In this document: in pieces, positions 42,124 to 51,584 of the stretch
How the letters are laid out: every line of letters begins with the position of its first letter
Numbering within the stretch: position 1 is the first letter of the stretch
Source: Methylocaldum szegediense
GTDB lineage: Bacteria; Pseudomonadota; Gammaproteobacteria; Methylococcales; Methylococcaceae
DNA: 64,000 nucleotides
Assembly: GCF_949769195.1 (NCBI RefSeq)
Contig: NZ_OX458333.1
Location: 2,666,001-2,730,000, forward strand
Reading direction: 5' to 3'
Notes under the pieces: generated by a model
Told to the model about the DNA's origin: nothing
The model's database searches: none
Seen by the model: the letters and a program-made list of their open reading frames with translations, nothing else
Program-made: the position numbers and the translations under genes

Positions 42124-43386
42124 ATGAGCATTTTAACCTTAGGGTTGAATCACAACAGCGCGCCGCTTTTGATCAGAGAACGTCTGGTTTTTCCCGCGGA
42201 ACGCATCAAATCTGCATTAAGAAATCTCATTCAGCTGCCCCCGATCGGGGAGGCTGCAATCCTTTCCACGTGCAACCGTACCGAACTCTACTGCGACATC
42301 GAAACTGACGCTCAAGACATTCTGATCGATTGGATTGCTGAAGAGCAGCGTCTTCAAAGAGAAGACTTTCAACCTTATCTCTACTTCCATACCGACGCCG
42401 AGACGATCCGGCATATGTTTCGTGTCGCCTGCGGGCTCGACTCATTGATATTGGGGGAGCCGCAGATTCTGGGACAGATGAAATCGGCCTATCAAGCAGC
42501 AGCCGAAGCCGGTACACTCGGAAAAACGCTGAGCAAATTGTTCCAGCACACCTTCACTGCCGCGAAAAAGGTCCGAACCGATACCGCAATAGGCTCCAGT
42601 CCCGTTTCTGTCGCTTTCGCTGCCGTGCGCCTGGCGCAGCGCATCTTTAGCGATCTCTCCGAACAGACCGCCATATTGATCGGTGCCGGAGAGACGATCG
42701 AACTCACCGCTCGCCATTTAGCCGAAAGCAAGATCGGCCGCATGCTTATCGCCAACCGCACATACGACAAGGCGCACACCCTGGCGGCGCAGTTTAACGG
42801 ATTTGCCATTTCTTTGGCCGAACTGCCGAAACATTTGGCCAAGGCCGATATCGTCGTCTCATCGACCGCCAGCCAATTACCGATCCTGGGTAAAGGCTGC
42901 GTCGAAAGCGCTCTTAAAGCGCGCAGGCATAAGCCGATTTTCATGGTGGATTTGGCCGTACCCCGCGACATCGAACCAGAAGTCGCCCAGTTGAGAGACG
43001 TTTATCTTTACACGGTCGACGATTTGCGGCACACGGTCGAAGAAAACATGAAATCGCGCCTGGAGGCTGCCAAGAAGGCCGAAGAGATCATCGATAGAGA
43101 AGTGGAACATTTTTTGGGCTGGCTTCGTGCTCAGGGCGCAACATCCACCATTCGCGACTTCCGCGAACGTGCCCATGAAATCCGTGCCGAAGCCTTGCAA
43201 CGCGCCAAACAAGCTTTACGGTGCGGCAAATCGCCCGAGGAAGCGTTGGATCTTCTGGCGAATCTGCTCACCAATAAATTGATTCACATTCCTAGCGTCC
43301 AGATCAAACAGGCGGGCATCCATGAGCGCCACGATCTGATCGCTGCTGCCCGCGAACTTTTTCAACTCAAAGACAGTTCCTCTTAA
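42124..43386 (+). CDS. hemA: Glutamyl-tRNA reductase
   Basis: A 420-residue enzyme that reduces Glu-tRNA to glutamate-1-semialdehyde, the first step of tetrapyrrole synthesis. LGLNHNSAPLLIRERL opens the catalytic domain, Cys50 in STCNRTELY is the nucleophile, and the NADPH domain has LIGAGETIELTARHL. I start at ATG 42124, which gives the usual N-terminus; an upstream reading adds 17 atypical residues. It heads hemA-prfA-prmC, divergent from the TPR gene. Confidence 0.97.
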   Translation: MSILTLGLNHNSAPLLIRERLVFPAERIKSALRNLIQLPPIGEAAILSTCNRTELYCDIETDAQDILIDWIAEEQRLQREDFQPYLYFHTDAETIRHMFRVACGLDSLILGEPQILGQMKSAYQAAAEAGTLGKTLSKLFQHTFTAAKKVRTDTAIGSSPVSVAFAAVRLAQRIFSDLSEQTAILIGAGETIELTARHLAESKIGRMLIANRTYDKAHTLAAQFNGFAISLAELPKHLAKADIVVSSTASQLPILGKGCVESALKARRHKPIFMVDLAVPRDIEPEVAQLRDVYLYTVDDLRHTVEENMKSRLEAAKKAEEIIDREVEHFLGWLRAQGATSTIRDFRERAHEIRAEALQRAKQALRCGKSPEEALDLLANLLTNKLIHIPSVQIKQAGIHERHDLIAAARELFQLKDSSS

Positions 43387-43389
43387 TAC

Positions 43390-44472
43390 GTGAAACCAAC
43401 CATCCGCCAGAAACTCGATCATCTTGCCCAACGATTCGAAGAGATTACCGCACTTCTAGCCGAACCGTCGATTCAGAACGACCAGGACCGCTTCCGCGCC
43501 TTGAGTCGCGAGTATGCTCAGCTCAGTCCGATCGTCGGCTGTTTCAGCAAGTATCTCGGTACGCTCGATGACCTCGCTTACGCCCGGGGCCTACTTGAGG
43601 ACAAAGATCCACAGGTGCGCAGCTTGGCCAAGGAGGAACTGGCCGAAGCCGAGAGCAGAAAGGAGGACTTGGAACGGGAGCTGCAGATCCTCTTGCTGCC
43701 GAGGGATCCGAACGACGAACGCAACATCTTTCTGGAAATCCGCGCCGGCACCGGCGGTGCCGAGGCCGCGCTGTTTGCGGGCGACTTATACCGCATGTAC
43801 AGTCGCTACGCCGAGCGGAAAGGATGGAAGGCCGAGGTAATCAGCGAAAGCGAGGGTGAGCACGGCGGCTATAAAGAAATCATCGTCCGCATCAGTGGCC
43901 AGAATGTTTATTCGCGCCTTAAATTCGAGGCCGGTACCCATCGCGTTCAGCGCGTACCCGAAACCGAAGCGCAGGGACGCATACACACGTCCGCTTGCAC
44001 GGTCGCGGTACTACCCGAGGCTGATGAAATCGATGTCGATATCAACCCGGCCGATCTTCGCATCGATACGTATCGTGCATCGGGCGCCGGAGGCCAGCAC
44101 GTCAACAGAACCGATTCGGCGGTACGCATTACCCATATCCCGACCGGAATCGTTGTGGAATGTCAGGACGAACGCTCTCAGCACAAGAACCGTGCCCGAG
44201 CCATGTCCCTGCTCAAATCGCGCATCCTTTCTGCCGAGCAGGAAAAACAAGCCGCCGAAATTGCGGCTTCGCGCAAACTGCAAGTCGGCAGCGGCGACCG
44301 TTCGGAGCGCATCCGCACCTACAACTTTCCCCAGGGACGGCTCACCGACCATCGCATCAACCTGACCCTTTATCGGCTGGATACCATCATGGAGGGCGAT
44401 CTCGACCCGGTGATCGACCCGCTAATCCATGAGCATCAGGCCGAGTTGCTGGCGCAGCTAGGCCAAGACTAA
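43390..44472 (+). CDS. prfA: Peptide chain release factor 1
   Basis: A 360-residue factor that reads UAA and UAG. The GGQ motif (residues 234-236, [10 protein letters not shown]) hydrolyses peptidyl-tRNA; the codon-recognition domain lies before it. The start codon is GTG at 43390, three bases after the hemA stop. PrmC, encoded next, methylates the GGQ glutamine. Confidence 0.98.
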   Translation: MKPTIRQKLDHLAQRFEEITALLAEPSIQNDQDRFRALSREYAQLSPIVGCFSKYLGTLDDLAYARGLLEDKDPQVRSLAKEELAEAESRKEDLERELQILLLPRDPNDERNIFLEIRAGTGGAEAALFAGDLYRMYSRYAERKGWKAEVISESEGEHGGYKEIIVRISGQNVYSRLKFEAGTHRVQRVPETEAQGRIHTSACTVAVLPEADEIDVDINPADLRIDTYRASGAGGQHVNRTDSAVRITHIPTGIVVECQDERSQHKNRARAMSLLKSRILSAEQEKQAAEIAASRKLQVGSGDRSERIRTYNFPQGRLTDHRINLTLYRLDTIMEGDLDPVIDPLIHEHQAELLAQLGQD

Positions 44473-44476
44473 CGCG

Positions 44477-45391
44477 ATGCTCATGTTCACTGGATTGTCG
44501 ATAGCAAACGGCATAACCGTGGCAACCGCCATATCGACCGCCACGGAGCGACTCAGGCGATCGAGCGAAACGGCCCGGCTCGACGCAGAACTTCTCTTGG
44601 CTCGCGTCTTAAATCGGGACCGCTCGTACCTTCGCGCCTGGCCGCAAAAAAAGCTTTCGCTTGACGAGCAAAAGCGTTTTCATGCCCTGGTCGAGCAACG
44701 GCACAATGGAATTCCAATCGCTTATTTGTTCGGGGAAAAAGAGTTTTGGTCTCGCACGTTCGAGGTTAGCCCCGACGTGCTCATCCCGCGCCCCGAAACC
44801 GAATTATTAGTCGAATTGGCGCTAGCCACCCTACCGATGTCGGGCACGGCCGACGTTTTGGACTTGGGGACTGGCAGCGGCGCAATCGCCGTGAGCATCG
44901 CCGCGGAACGTCCACTCGCCCGCGTCACCGCGACCGACCTTAGCTCGGGCGCTTTGAACATCGCACGGAAAAATGCGGTACGGCACGGCGTACGCAATAT
45001 TCGCTTTCGCCTCGGCGATTGGTTCGATGCGATAGCATGCGACGAACGGTTCGATTTGATCATCAGCAATCCCCCCTATGTCGCAGACGACGATCCGCAT
45101 CTGAACCGAGGCGACGTACGCTTGGAACCGCGTTTGGCTCTAAAAGGTGGACGGGACGGATTGGACATGTTCCGAATCATCGCCCGGGAAGCCCGTTATT
45201 ACTTAAAGCCGCATGGACGACTCATGCTGGAACACGGCTTCGATCAGGCGGAAGCCTTGACCAACCTCCTGAGCGAACTCGATTACGCCGACATTAGCCG
45301 CCATGCCGACCTTCAGGGCCATTTCCGCGTCACAACCGCGCGGTGGGAACCAAGCAGCCGATCCTTTTCAGAACAAACGCATGCACAATAA
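44477..45391 (+). CDS. prmC: Release factor glutamine methyltransferase
   Basis: A 304-residue SAM methyltransferase acting on the GGQ glutamine of release factors. The SAM site is LDLGTGSGAIAVSIAAE and the substrate motif NPPY (ISNPPYVADDD). A helical N-terminal domain covers residues 1-95. It starts four bases after prfA, and its last 11 bases overlap the next gene. Confidence 0.97.
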   Translation: MLMFTGLSIANGITVATAISTATERLRRSSETARLDAELLLARVLNRDRSYLRAWPQKKLSLDEQKRFHALVEQRHNGIPIAYLFGEKEFWSRTFEVSPDVLIPRPETELLVELALATLPMSGTADVLDLGTGSGAIAVSIAAERPLARVTATDLSSGALNIARKNAVRHGVRNIRFRLGDWFDAIACDERFDLIISNPPYVADDDPHLNRGDVRLEPRLALKGGRDGLDMFRIIAREARYYLKPHGRLMLEHGFDQAEALTNLLSELDYADISRHADLQGHFRVTTARWEPSSRSFSEQTHAQ

Positions 45392-45794
45392 AGAAGTTCG
45401 TATCCCTCGCCGTTTGGTCAATCAGCTTTTGCACTATGCCCAAACATCGCCGGATATGGAGGTCTGCGGACTGATCGGAGCGAAAAACGGCACTCCAAAC
45501 CACTGTTATTTGGTCAAGAATGCGTCGGCTACGCCCGACTGCAGGTTTCAGATGGACCCCCATGAACAGATCAAAGCCATGCGCCAGATGCGGGAACGAG
45601 GCGAGGAATTGTTTGCCGTCTTTCATTCGCATCCGGCCGCTCCAGCAGAACCTTCGGCCGCCGATCTAGAACAAGCGGCCTACCCCGATGCGCTGTATCT
45701 CATCATCTCTTTGAACACCAAGGGCGTGCTTGAAATGCGGGGATTCCGGATCAATCAAGCGCGCGAAGTCGAGGAAGTCGCGTTGCTGCTTTAG
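45381..45794 (+). CDS. JAMM/M67 family metallopeptidase
   Basis: A 137-residue JAB/MPN+ protein. All JAMM residues are in place: Glu27 (MEVCG), His82-Ser-His84, then seven residues, Ser92 and Asp95. Known members remove ubiquitin-like proteins from conjugates or precursors (for example Mec+ on CysO in mycobacteria). I start at ATG 45381; an earlier frame adds residues overlapping prmC. No ThiS/MoaD-like or E1-like gene is near, so the substrate is open. Confidence 0.9.
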   Translation: MHNKEVRIPRRLVNQLLHYAQTSPDMEVCGLIGAKNGTPNHCYLVKNASATPDCRFQMDPHEQIKAMRQMRERGEELFAVFHSHPAAPAEPSAADLEQAAYPDALYLIISLNTKGVLEMRGFRINQAREVEEVALLL

Positions 45795-45812
45795 TGCAAA
45801 GATTGCGGTCCA

Positions 45813-46430
45813 CTAGCGGGGAAGCCCCAAAGCCTCTTGCGACTTAGGGAAATCGGATCCCACGCTCATGACGAAACTCGTCACCTCGGAAATATCCAGG
45901 TCGGACTTGACCACATTGGACTCATGTACGATGACCGTAAACCCGTTGGTAGGGTTGGGCGAAGTGGGGACGTACAAGACATAACGGTCGCCTTCGCGAT
46001 TCGTAACATAAGCCGGCAGCCACATTCCTTTCCTTGGATATTCCACATAAACGACTTCGCGCTTTTGTTCGTCTGGCTTGCTACGAAACATATCGACGAT
46101 CTTTTTGGTGACTCTATAGACCGTGCTCAAGAAAGGAACCCGCTCGATCGCCAGATCGACCAGAGAGAGAATCAATGAATGGCGCCGTTTATTGACGGTA
46201 TGACCAATATACGTCAACAGACCGAAAACGCTGGCGAACGCGAGAAAGGTTACACCGTAATTGCCAACCGCCTCTTGTACGCCGAATACCGTGCTCAAAA
46301 CCAAATTTGCAAGAAATATGACGATCTGTGCCACCACTATGATCGGCAGCACTGCCAAAGTACCGATCAGGAAATCGTTCAAAACGATCTTGATAATCCG
46401 TTTGGCCTTTGAGAAATTGCCGGACGCCAT
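45813..46430 (-). CDS. DUF502 family inner-membrane protein
   Basis: A 205-residue membrane protein of the DUF502 family, of unknown function. Two helices lie near residues 14-38 and 52-74, followed by a hydrophilic domain with FLSTVYRVTKKIVDMFRS, YPRKGMWLPAYVTN and VLYVPTSPNPTNGFTVIVHES. ATG at 46430 follows GGAG by seven bases. It is convergent with the JAMM gene. Confidence 0.9.
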   Translation of the reverse strand: MASGNFSKAKRIIKIVLNDFLIGTLAVLPIIVVAQIVIFLANLVLSTVFGVQEAVGNYGVTFLAFASVFGLLTYIGHTVNKRRHSLILSLVDLAIERVPFLSTVYRVTKKIVDMFRSKPDEQKREVVYVEYPRKGMWLPAYVTNREGDRYVLYVPTSPNPTNGFTVIVHESNVVKSDLDISEVTSFVMSVGSDFPKSQEALGLPR

Positions 46431-46527
46431 GGCTTGCTCCCTGCTTGTCTGACTTGCCCCGTGTTAGACAACATTTACCTCCACAATGATCACGGGCACC
46501 GTTGCAGACGCAGGGACAGACTTGCCG

Positions 46528-49500
46528 TCAACTCGAACCGGTTTTTGCCTCTGCGTCGAACCATCTGCGCCGAATAACCCATTTCGCGGTTTCCAGAGCC
46601 GGCAGAATTGTGGCCGAGGCACCGAGTATCACTACCCATTCCTCGCCGGATAATGCGGTCGTACCGAATGCGTATTGAAGGAAGGGGACATTAATGATGG
46701 CTATAAGCAGCACGATCTCCCAGACTATCGCGAGATTCAGCCATTTATTGGCGAACGGGCGACGAAACACGGAAAAACGGTCGGAACGAAAGTTATAAGC
46801 TTTGAAAAACTCGATCGAGACTAGCGTAGCGAAAGTCAGTGTCATCGCATTGGTCAGTTCGTAGCCTCGATCCAACGCCCAGAGAAAAACGCTGAGATTG
46901 ACCAGGGTCGACCAGATGCCGCCGACAAGCATTAGTAAGACGACCGGTGCAGTGAAAATTCCTTGTTTCGGATCGCGCGGTTTTTGCTGCATCAAAGTCG
47001 CGTCCATCGGATCGACTGCAAGCGCCAATGCGGGAAGTCCATCGGTGGCCAGATTGACGTAAAGAATTTGTACCGCACTCAATGGCAGCGGTAGTCCAGT
47101 CAGCGTGGCGCCGGCCATCAGACCAATCTCGCCGATGTTCGAAGACAATAGATACATCAGATATTTCTTGATGTTGGCGAAGATCCCCCTGCCTTCTTCC
47201 ACAGCGGCAACAATGGAGGCGAAATTGTCGTCGGTGAGCATCATCGCCGCAGCTTCTTTTGACACATCGGTGCCGGTGATGCCCATGGCCACGCCGATAT
47301 CGGCCTGTTTTAAGGCCGGTGCATCATTCACGCCGTCGCCGGTCATGGCCACAATCTGGCCTTGCTCTTGTAGGGCTTGGACGATTCGAATCTTGTGTTC
47401 GGGAGCCACACGGGCAAAGATCTCAATATCTTTGGCGGCCTGCGCGAACTCTTCATCGTTCATCGCGTCCAGTTCCACACCTGTGACCACCCGCCCGCGC
47501 TTCAGGATGCCGAGCTCGCGGCCTACAGCGCGAGCGGTGGCCGGGTGATCCCCCGTAATCATGACGACCTTGATGCCCGCTTTTTCGCAGGTCGCGATGG
47601 CTGACTTCGATTCGGGACGTGGCGGATCGATCATTCCGACCAATCCCAGAAAACACATACCACTCTCAGCCGTCTCCAAAGACGCATCCTCTTTTTGCGC
47701 CACGGCTAGAACCCGAAGTGCCTCACCCGCCAAGCGCTCCGCCACGCCTTGAATTACCGCGCGCGCCGCATCGTCCAGTGGAATGATGCCCTCAGTGCTC
47801 GCCCAGCGGTCGCAGGCGTCGAGCATCACCTCTACGGCCCCCTTGGCATAGGCTATGCGCGTGCCGTCGGCTTTCTCATGAAGCGTGGTCATCCGTTTGG
47901 ATTCGGATGTAAATGGAATTTCACCGACACGGGGAAACTGGCTATTCAGCTCGAACGCCTTCAACCCGGCTTTTTCCCCGGCAACCACCAGCGCGCCCTC
48001 GGTCGGATCGCCCTGAATCTGCCAACGGCCTTCTTCAGTACGCACCAAGACTGCATCGCTCGCCAGCACGGCCGCCTGGAGCAGATTTTTCACGGCCAGG
48101 GGAGGCGCGACTTCTTGAGAGTTATGAAGAAACCGGCCAACCGGTTCATAGCCGGCTCCCGTAAGGCTGAACAACTCTCCGCCCGCCCAGATCTTACGGA
48201 CAGTCATCTCGTCCCGGGTCAAGGTTCCGGTCTTGTCGGAACAAATGACGGACGTGCTGCCCAAGGTTTCGACGGCCGGCAGGCGGCGTATGAGCGCGTT
48301 ACGCTTGACCATCCTGCGGGCACCGATCGCTAGAGAAATCGTCACCACGGCCGGTAGCGCCTCCGGTACCACGGCAACAGCCAATGCGATGCCGAAGATC
48401 AGCATCTGCTCGAAGGGTTCGCCGCGCATGATGCCGAGAGAAACGATGACCGCGACGATGAGAACGGCGGCGACCGCCAGAACGTTCCCGACCTTGTCGA
48501 GGCTCTTCTGCAACGGCGTCTCCCGCTGTTCTGCACCGCGCAGGAGGCTCACGATGCGACCAAACTCTGTTTTCATTCCGGTGGCGACAACCACACCCTG
48601 GCCGCGTCCGTAAGTTACCGCCGTGCCGGCATACCCCATGTTTAGGCGATCACCGATGGGTAACTCGGGATCATCGAGGGGTGCCGAGTGTTTTTCCACC
48701 GCTGTCGATTCGCCCGTCAGAGGCGCTTCATCAACTTGGAGGTTCACGCACTCGGTCAAGCGCAGGTCAGCCGGGATACGGTTGCCGGTTTGCAATCGGA
48801 CGATATCGCCTGGAACCAGATAGCGGGCGAGTACTTCGACGAATTTGCCGCCGCGCAGAACGCTTGCCGTCGGCGCCGCCATTTGTTGCAAAGCTTCCAT
48901 CGCCCGCTCGGCACGGTACTCCTGAATAAACCCCAGCAATACGGCAAACAGAACGATGACGGCAATGACGATGGATTCGACGGCATGCCCCAAATACGCC
49001 GAGAAGCCGATCGCAATCAGCAGAATAATGACCAGAACACTCTTGAACTGCGCGAGAAAAAGTCCGAGTATCGAAACGCTCCGGCCTTGTTCGATTTCAT
49101 TGAAGCCGTGCTCGGCAAGGCGGTGACTCGCCTCTTCTTCGGTCAATCCGCCGGGACCCGATCGAACTGCTTCATAAACTTGCTCGACCGTCTTGACATG
49201 CCAAGCTGGCACCTTGCCTGGTTCCTTCGCGACGACTGCACCCGCATCGGGACGATCCAAACAATTCCTCACGAAACGCCAGTGGAAGCCGATGCCTGCC
49301 AATACCGCGAGATGAAACAATTCGTGCGGCCCCAGCACCCCGCCTATGATTACCGGCCATCGCAGGAAATCGATCAGCGCACCCGAGGTGTAAGCCAATG
49401 CGCTGAAGAGCATCGGCATAAAGAACCTAAAACCGAATCGACGCCATACAGCGATTCCGGATACCAGCCCCAGCCAGCCAAGCCCGAGATACAGCGTCAA

Positions 49501-49905
49501 ACCGAGCGATTCCGGGATGTCGTCGAAGAAAATGACCTTGAGCGTCAGCCCGGTTATGGCCAGCACCCAGACCAATAGCAAGATTCCCCACCGCAAAAAA
49601 CCGGAGAACAGGATGCAATGTACCGGCGTGAAGCTTCCCGCGATCAACAAAAAGATCGCTGCATGGTCCAGCCGCTGCAACACCGCACGCCCCGCCCCTC
49701 CGACGGACAGGAGATGAAACACCCCGCTCATCGAGAGGAGAAAGAGACAGGTAAAGACGAACACTCCGATGGCGATCACGTGGCAGAGATTGCCCCGAGC
49801 TCTCCGAATCAAAAAAAAGCCTAGGACGGCAAACACGCCCGCAGCCAATAAATGCGTCAGAGAACTCATGGGATCGGCAAAACCTGGAATCGAATAAGTC
49901 TCCAT
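46528..49905 (-). CDS. Hemolysin III/PAQR-like domain fused to a P2-type cation ATPase
   Basis: An 1125-residue single frame joining two membrane families. Residues 1-215 are a hemolysin-III/PAQR domain with seven helices: SSLTHLLAAGVF at the start, SMSGVFH with His64, RLDHAAIFLLIAGSFTP with Asp80, and GPHELFHLA with His194/His198, which are the zinc-binding positions. From about residue 230 there is a complete P-type ATPase: N-terminal cytoplasmic part, TGES (397-400), PEALP (514-518), phosphorylation motif CSDKTGTLT with Asp557, TGDGVNDAPALK and ten helices overall. PEALP and the Ca/Mn ATPase layout suggest a P2A-like calcium- or manganese-type pump; the ion is inferred. No stop or slip site is seen at the junction. 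An IR-rich region lies upstream. Confidence 0.9.
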   Translation of the reverse strand: METYSIPGFADPMSSLTHLLAAGVFAVLGFFLIRRARGNLCHVIAIGVFVFTCLFLLSMSGVFHLLSVGGAGRAVLQRLDHAAIFLLIAGSFTPVHCILFSGFLRWGILLLVWVLAITGLTLKVIFFDDIPESLGLTLYLGLGWLGLVSGIAVWRRFGFRFFMPMLFSALAYTSGALIDFLRWPVIIGGVLGPHELFHLAVLAGIGFHWRFVRNCLDRPDAGAVVAKEPGKVPAWHVKTVEQVYEAVRSGPGGLTEEEASHRLAEHGFNEIEQGRSVSILGLFLAQFKSVLVIILLIAIGFSAYLGHAVESIVIAVIVLFAVLLGFIQEYRAERAMEALQQMAAPTASVLRGGKFVEVLARYLVPGDIVRLQTGNRIPADLRLTECVNLQVDEAPLTGESTAVEKHSAPLDDPELPIGDRLNMGYAGTAVTYGRGQGVVVATGMKTEFGRIVSLLRGAEQRETPLQKSLDKVGNVLAVAAVLIVAVIVSLGIMRGEPFEQMLIFGIALAVAVVPEALPAVVTISLAIGARRMVKRNALIRRLPAVETLGSTSVICSDKTGTLTRDEMTVRKIWAGGELFSLTGAGYEPVGRFLHNSQEVAPPLAVKNLLQAAVLASDAVLVRTEEGRWQIQGDPTEGALVVAGEKAGLKAFELNSQFPRVGEIPFTSESKRMTTLHEKADGTRIAYAKGAVEVMLDACDRWASTEGIIPLDDAARAVIQGVAERLAGEALRVLAVAQKEDASLETAESGMCFLGLVGMIDPPRPESKSAIATCEKAGIKVVMITGDHPATARAVGRELGILKRGRVVTGVELDAMNDEEFAQAAKDIEIFARVAPEHKIRIVQALQEQGQIVAMTGDGVNDAPALKQADIGVAMGITGTDVSKEAAAMMLTDDNFASIVAAVEEGRGIFANIKKYLMYLLSSNIGEIGLMAGATLTGLPLPLSAVQILYVNLATDGLPALALAVDPMDATLMQQKPRDPKQGIFTAPVVLLMLVGGIWSTLVNLSVFLWALDRGYELTNAMTLTFATLVSIEFFKAYNFRSDRFSVFRRPFANKWLNLAIVWEIVLLIAIINVPFLQYAFGTTALSGEEWVVILGASATILPALETAKWVIRRRWFDAEAKTGSS

Positions 49906-49941
49906 GCTGGGATCGGGGTGTCAGAACGGCTGTTGGTAGAA

Positions 49942-49970
49942 GACGGTTTTCGTCGTCGACGAAAACCGTC
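49942..49970. repeat. 13-bp perfect inverted repeat upstream of the PAQR-ATPase gene
   Basis: GACGGTTTTCGTC (49942-49954) and GACGAAAACCGTC (49958-49970) with a 3-base loop. It lies about 37 bp before the ATPase start. It could be the gatB 3' end hairpin or a leader element. Confidence 0.6.
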
Positions 49971-50003
49971 CCATTAGAAAGACCTGAATCTCAAATCGAG
50001 CAA

Positions 50004-50073
50004 CCGGCCCCATCGTTGCCGAGAACCTCCCTTTGCGTCCAAAGATCCTCAGACGCCGGTAGAAATGGGGCCG
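50004..50073. repeat. Long-range 10-bp inverted repeat in the gatB-ATPase spacer
   Basis: CCGGCCCCAT (50004-50013) pairs with ATGGGGCCGG (50064-50073). Inside, CTTTG and CAAAG flank a 4-base loop (50031-50044), so the spacer can fold into a branched structure. Confidence 0.55.
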
Positions 50074-50108
50074 GGACGGCTTACCGAGGACCGTTGGGTC
50101 AAACAGAA

Positions 50109-51542
50109 CTATTGCAATTTCTTCTTGAGCAACTCGTTCAATTGCTGCGGATTGGCCTTGCCTTGAGTTGCCTTCATCACCTGGCCGACGAAAAATCCGA
50201 ACAGTTTGTCCTTGCCTGCCCGGTATTGCGCCACTTGTTGCGGATTGGCGGCAATGATTTCGTCGATGATTTTCTCGATCGCACCAGTATCGGTGATTTG
50301 TTTCAGCCCCTGTTTTTCTATGATTTCGTCAGCGGTCTCCCCGGACGCCCACATCGCCTCGAAAACTTGCTTAGCCAGTTTTCCGGAGATGGTTTCGTCG
50401 ACAATGCGCCTGATAAGACCGGCCAGCCGTGAAGGCTCGACGGGGCACTGATCGATCTCCAAACCGGCTTTATTGAGCGCGCCGGAAAGATCACCCATGA
50501 CCCAGTTGGCGCACAGCTTGGGATCACTGTTGCCAGACTCCGCGACCACCGTCTCGTAATAATCGGCGAGCTCTCGCGTCGCCGTCAGCACGGTTGCGTC
50601 ATAGTCGTTCAAACCGTATTGCGATTTGAATCGGTCACGTTTTTCATCCGGCAATTCGGGCAGATTCTTGCGCACCTCCTCGATGAAATCGCTCGAGATT
50701 TCCAAAGGCAGAAGGTCAGGGTCGGGGAAATAGCGGTAGTCGTTCGCCTCCTCCTTGCTGCGCATGGAGCGGGTTTCGTCCTTGGCGGCATCGTACAAAC
50801 GGGTTTCCTGTACCACCTGTCCACCGCTTTCCAGAATTTCGATCTGCCGCTCGATCTCATAGTTGATCGCACGCTCCACAAAACGGAACGAGTTCAAGTT
50901 CTTAATTTCGGCACGGGTACCGAACTCCTTCTGGCCCTTGCGGCGAACCGACACATTGGCGTCGCAACGGAACGATCCTTCTTGCATGTTGCCGTCGCAG
51001 ATTTCCAGATATCGGACCAAGGCGTGCAGCTTCTTCATATAGGCCACCGCTTCCTTGGCTGAACGAAGGTCCGGTTCAGACACGATTTCGAGAAGCGGCG
51101 TACCCGCCCGGTTCAAGTCGATTCCGGTAAATCCGTGGAAATCCTCGTGTAAGGACTTGCCGGCATCTTCCTCGAGGTGAGCGCGAGTGATTCCGACTGT
51201 TTTCTCGATCCCATCCACCGAAATAGTCAGATGCCCCGCACTCACAACGGGGAGATCGTATTGACTGATTTGGTACCCTTTCGGCAGATCCGGATAAAAA
51301 TAGTTTTTGCGCGCGAATACCGAAAACGGTGCCACCCGAGCACCGATGGCGAGGCCGAACTTGACCGCCATACGTACCGCCTCGCGGTTCAAAACCGGCA
51401 ACACACCCGGCAGTCCCAAATCGACTGCACAGGCTTGGGTGTTGGGCTCCGCGCCGTAAGCGGTGGCCGCACCCGAAAAAATCTTGGATTTAGTCGCGAG
51501 TTGGGCGTGAATTTCCAACCCGATAACCGGTTCCCATTCCAT
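50109..51542 (-). CDS. gatB: Aspartyl/glutamyl-tRNA amidotransferase subunit B
   Basis: A 477-residue subunit that phosphorylates and amidates misacylated Asp- or Glu-t[41 protein letters not shown] and [14 protein letters not shown] are visible; the C-terminal YqeY-like tail ends [15 protein letters not shown]. It is the last of gatC-gatA-gatB, 43 bp after gatA. Confidence 0.98.
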   Translation of the reverse strand: MEWEPVIGLEIHAQLATKSKIFSGAATAYGAEPNTQACAVDLGLPGVLPVLNREAVRMAVKFGLAIGARVAPFSVFARKNYFYPDLPKGYQISQYDLPVVSAGHLTISVDGIEKTVGITRAHLEEDAGKSLHEDFHGFTGIDLNRAGTPLLEIVSEPDLRSAKEAVAYMKKLHALVRYLEICDGNMQEGSFRCDANVSVRRKGQKEFGTRAEIKNLNSFRFVERAINYEIERQIEILESGGQVVQETRLYDAAKDETRSMRSKEEANDYRYFPDPDLLPLEISSDFIEEVRKNLPELPDEKRDRFKSQYGLNDYDATVLTATRELADYYETVVAESGNSDPKLCANWVMGDLSGALNKAGLEIDQCPVEPSRLAGLIRRIVDETISGKLAKQVFEAMWASGETADEIIEKQGLKQITDTGAIEKIIDEIIAANPQQVAQYRAGKDKLFGFFVGQVMKATQGKANPQQLNELLKKKLQ

Positions 51543-51584
51543 AATCGATTGATACCTTTGCTGTAGTTCTGGGAGGCTATCGTA

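Noticed and set aside
50029-50044. GGACGCAAAG on the minus strand as part of a c-di-GMP riboswitch
   Set aside because: Only this short block resembles the GEMM-I consensus; the other conserved segments and receptor are not seen nearby.
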